DNA of 64,000 nucleotides, taken from contig NZ_AEWH01000012.1 of assembly GCF_000190475.1 (NCBI RefSeq), forward strand, positions 62,001 through 126,000, read 5' to 3'. Both the position numbers and the translations under genes were made by a program. Shown here piece after piece: positions 61,833-64,000 of the stretch. How positions within the stretch are numbered: the first letter of the stretch is position 1; each line of letters opens with the position of its first letter. The notes under the pieces are model-generated. The model saw only the letters and a program-made list of their open reading frames with translations, was not told where the DNA came from and did no database searches. This DNA comes from Ornithinibacillus scapharcae TW25. Its GTDB lineage: Bacteria; Bacillota; Bacilli; Bacillales; Amphibacillaceae.

Positions 61833-62609
61833 ATGGACATTATTCGAGTAGAATGGGTTTCCTTTCAAGAAATAAAAGCAAAGCACACAACTATCAATCC
61901 TGTTACTCGTAACTCCTATCACAAATACACTGAAACCAATATTCCCTACATCCATGTCATTCGAAATGCAGATGGAGAACTTTTTTTACATAAAGGTATC
62001 GAGGCCTATAATATGTTAAAAACAGCCAAACGAAACATTATGATTCCAGTTTATATAACTAATCATCCTACGCTATCGGACCTCGATTGGACCTATTATG
62101 TATTTCAGTCTTGTCTCAGAGAGAAGGTAAATCATCGCCTAAAATATGAATATGCAGCACTATTACTACAACATACAAACAATAACATCCAACTTATTTG
62201 CCATAGGGTTGGTTGTAATAAGCACGACATTTACAAGCTTATTTTTGAGCCAACCATTCCTGAAAAATATATGGATTTGGCAATTAAATATAATCGTAGA
62301 AAGTTGATAAATCAAGTTGCTAGAAATTCAAAATTACAACATTACCGTTCTGTACTTTATCCAGCTCTATTCCAACGTAAAAATCAGCTTACTGTTGAAA
62401 AGCTAAAGATATTTCAAACTTATTTAGAATTCGGCTATGACTTTAATGTCAACTCCATACTGGCTCTGCAAAATTTCAATCAAATCGTCGATCATGAGGA
62501 AGCACTTAAATCCTATTGGGATCATTTACTTTTTCCAGATACATCCATTGTAGAGGGAGTATTTTATTACAAAGGAGATAAGAATTCCAGGATAAATGTA
62601 AGACTATAA
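61833..62609 (+). CDS. ParB-like orphan protein
   Basis: A 258-residue protein with no clear match. The N-terminal 75 residues (IPYIHVIRNADGELFLHKGIEAYNMLKTA, then RNIMIPVYI) recall a ParB/sulfiredoxin-type catalytic fold, and the middle (YEYAALLLQHTNNNIQLICHRVGCNKHDIYKLI) looks like a helix-turn-helix. No parA or partition site is adjacent. AAGGACTGGTTTCA precedes the ATG. It could be a DNA-binding or ParB-derived nuclease; confidence in function is low, but the gene is real. Confidence 0.5.
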   Translation: MDIIRVEWVSFQEIKAKHTTINPVTRNSYHKYTETNIPYIHVIRNADGELFLHKGIEAYNMLKTAKRNIMIPVYITNHPTLSDLDWTYYVFQSCLREKVNHRLKYEYAALLLQHTNNNIQLICHRVGCNKHDIYKLIFEPTIPEKYMDLAIKYNRRKLINQVARNSKLQHYRSVLYPALFQRKNQLTVEKLKIFQTYLEFGYDFNVNSILALQNFNQIVDHEEALKSYWDHLLFPDTSIVEGVFYYKGDKNSRINVRL

Positions 62610-62615
62610 TGAAGA

Positions 62616-62645
62616 GTGAGTCTGTCAAACCTATCAGACTCACTT
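62616..62645 (+). terminator. terminator of the ParB-like gene
   Basis: AGTGAGTCTG pairs with CAGACTCACT over a 10-base loop, followed by TTTTTC; seven bases past the stop. Confidence 0.88.
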
Positions 62646-62665
62646 TTTCATTTTCAATATTGGGA

Positions 62666-63142
62666 TTAACTTCCCTCTTGTGTTATTGTCAGAAAGGTTG
62701 GATGATCTGGTAAATTGCTTATTCCCTCTCTCAAAAACTCTGGGTACAGTTCAACATTTTTTAGGTCTTCGATAGGAAACCATTTATAGATTAGCGTTTC
62801 CTCTCCTTCTATACCTTCAAACACGTCTTTCTGTTGAATCTCATTGCCGCAAATAGTTGCAACATAATAGTCTGCGATTTCATGAAATTTCTTTTCCTCG
62901 AATAGAAAAAAATTCTCTGTATGCCACAGCATCCTGTCTACCATTATCTCTACTCCTATCTCTTCACGAATTTCCCTAACAGCAGAATCCATACTACTCT
63001 CAAACATGGATACTCTTCCTCCAGGCAGTGCCCAAAAATCATCTCCTTCTTTTTGATGTAATAGCACTCGATCCTTATCTATTAAGATTACTCCTGTTCG
63101 GAAGTTAAATATTCCATCCCCGATTGATACCGATATGTCCAT
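62666..63142 (-). CDS. Nudix hydrolase
   Basis: A 158-residue enzyme. The Nudix box is GGRVSMFESSMDSAVREIREEIGVEI at about residues 40-65 (the GX5EX7REUXEEXGU pattern in full). The frame opens at 63211, but GGAGG is ten bases before ATG 63142, so that is used. It cleaves nucleoside diphosphate-linked compounds; substrate unknown. Convergent with the ParB-like gene. Confidence 0.88.
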   Translation of the reverse strand: MDISVSIGDGIFNFRTGVILIDKDRVLLHQKEGDDFWALPGGRVSMFESSMDSAVREIREEIGVEIMVDRMLWHTENFFLFEEKKFHEIADYYVATICGNEIQQKDVFEGIEGEETLIYKWFPIEDLKNVELYPEFLREGISNLPDHPTFLTITQEGS

Positions 63143-63269
63143 TTTAATATCTCCTCCATTTTTTTGAAAAAAAGTATGTATTACATGCATATGCATAACA
63201 TAAACTGACAATTTTCATGTATAATTTTAAAGTACCATTTTTTTGAAATGAATAAAAGAAGGTGATGAC

Positions 63270-64000
63270 ATGGGAAAACAACATAAAAAAGAATCTGTTG
63301 GTAGCATCATTTTCCGATTTATTATGATGTTAATCGGCGCAACGATCGCAGCAATTGCTCTAGAGCTCTTTTTAATTCCAAATACCATTATCGATGGTGG
63401 TATTATCGGTATCTCGTTACTTACCAATAATTTAACTGGACTTAATTTTGGTATTTTAATCTTCATTTTTAACCTACCATTTCTTTTTGCTGGATATAAG
63501 TTTATCGGGAAAAGCTTCGTTATTTCCTCCTTGTTCAGTATCGTAGCTTTAGCGTTAATTGAACCAGCTTTACATTCCTTTGCACCAGCAACTAACGATA
63601 CTTTATTAGCCACTGTTTTTGGAGGGTTAATTTTAGGGGTTGGAGTTGGTATTGTCATCCGCAATGGTGGTGCCTTAGATGGAACTGAAATCCTTGGAAT
63701 TCTACTTACTCGCAAGTTTCCGTTCTCAGTTGGAGAATTCGTTATGTTCTTCAACATCTTCATCTTTGGATGGGCAGGATTTGTTCTCGGTTGGGAGCAA
63801 GCCATGTATTCGATTATTACGTACTTCATTGCCTCTAAAGCAATTGACTTAGTTGGGCAAGGTCTAACCGGTGATACGAAAGCAGCTATTATCGTTTCTG
63901 ATAATTACGAAGAAGTCGGTGAAGCAATTCAAGAACGTTTAGGTCGTATGATTACAAAATTGTATGGTAAGGGTGGATTTAGAGAGAATGATAAAGAGGT
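63270..64000 (+). CDS. YitT family membrane protein (3' end outside window)
   Basis: It starts at ATG 63270 ([21 protein letters not shown]) with AGAAGGTGATGAC upstream and is open to the right edge, 243 codons. Five helices (about 11-31, 45-70, 75-100, 105-130 and 150-180) and [11 protein letters not shown] and [11 protein letters not shown] repeats match YitT/DUF161, with the start of the DUF2179 C-terminal domain ([16 protein letters not shown]). The antisense 200-residue frame over it is a codon-bias shadow. Function in Bacillus is unknown. Confidence 0.85.
   Translation, partial: MGKQHKKESVGSIIFRFIMMLIGATIAAIALELFLIPNTIIDGGIIGISLLTNNLTGLNFGILIFIFNLPFLFAGYKFIGKSFVISSLFSIVALALIEPALHSFAPATNDTLLATVFGGLILGVGVGIVIRNGGALDGTEILGILLTRKFPFSVGEFVMFFNIFIFGWAGFVLGWEQAMYSIITYFIASKAIDLVGQGLTGDTKAAIIVSDNYEEVGEAIQERLGRMITKLYGKGGFRENDKE

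Noticed and set aside
63227-63829. 200-residue frame on the minus strand
   Set aside because: It lies over the YitT-family gene, is proline/lysine-rich without a family, and has no binding site; a codon-bias shadow.
1-64000. Insertion sequence or prophage segment
   Set aside because: No transposase, integrase, terminal inverted repeats or phage genes were found, and gene order is housekeeping-like throughout.

Overview
The window is low-GC, strongly Shine-Dalgarno-driven Gram-positive DNA and reads as chromosome of a spore-forming Bacillaceae bacterium. The spore genes (an alpha/beta-type SASP, a YtaF-like membrane protein, an AsnO-like asparagine synthetase), a GlcT/RAT-controlled ptsG, and a ywrABCD-like block all fit the Bacillus/Oceanobacillus/Virgibacillus side of the family. 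I cannot fix the genus from sequence alone. I saw no rRNA, tRNA, CRISPR array, insertion sequence or prophage.

Layout. 1-5.8 kb: a GNAT enzyme cut by the window edge, topoisomerase III, an ABC exporter pair with a small membrane protein, and ytaF. 6.2-18 kb: a ten-gene minus-strand catabolic operon (dapA-like, hpaE, hpaB, hpaD, hpaC, phenylalanine dehydrogenase, a 2-oxoacid dehydrogenase E2, hpaG1, hpaG2, hpaF). It starts at a near-consensus promoter whose -10 box lies inside a 16-bp palindrome. A GntR/FCD regulator lies just beyond and is the likely controller. Together these genes can funnel phenylalanine/tyrosine through arylpyruvate and 4-hydroxyphenylacetate to central metabolites. The hydratase (HpaH), E1/E3 subunits and a transporter are not here.

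18.2-18.65 kb: a gene-free stretch carrying a near-perfect sigma-A promoter, a run of strong hairpins with paired 5' and 3' ends, and an intrinsic terminator. I read it as an independent structured RNA of about 370 nt that I cannot assign to a known class. 18.7-26.6 kb: housekeeping genes (CvfB, a DAACS symporter, an M3 oligopeptidase, a HAD phosphatase, HIT, a DinB-like protein). 26.7-30.1 kb: a ywrABCD-like cluster (two half-size chromate transporters, gamma-glutamyltransferase, Lrp regulator). 30.5-36.3 kb: a membrane trypsin-like protease ending in 10-residue aromatic repeats, AsnO, an M19 dipeptidase, a class I amidotransferase-type hydrolase, and a SASP. 36.4-40 kb: a STAND-type LuxR regulator split in two frames at a run of seven A, next to an FAD oxidoreductase. 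40-46 kb: an alpha/beta hydrolase, a C39-like protein and AsnB. 46-53 kb: SRPBCC, YciI and YndM proteins, a MarR-MFS pair (the MarR gene seems to start at ATT), then an ABC exporter and a DUF418 protein beside a two-component system at 53-55.6 kb. 55.7-64 kb: ptsG-glcT with a RAT/terminator, CorA, a secreted lipase, a ParB-like orphan, a Nudix hydrolase and a YitT protein cut by the right edge.

Three intergenic stretches (about 30.2, 35.0 and 47.5 kb) carry degenerate repeats spaced every 20-21 nt, a shared structure not explained by any gene. Best candidates for new biology: the 18.3-kb RNA, the split STAND regulator, the Phe/Tyr-to-homoprotocatechuate operon with its built-in dehydrogenases, and the periodic intergenic arrays.
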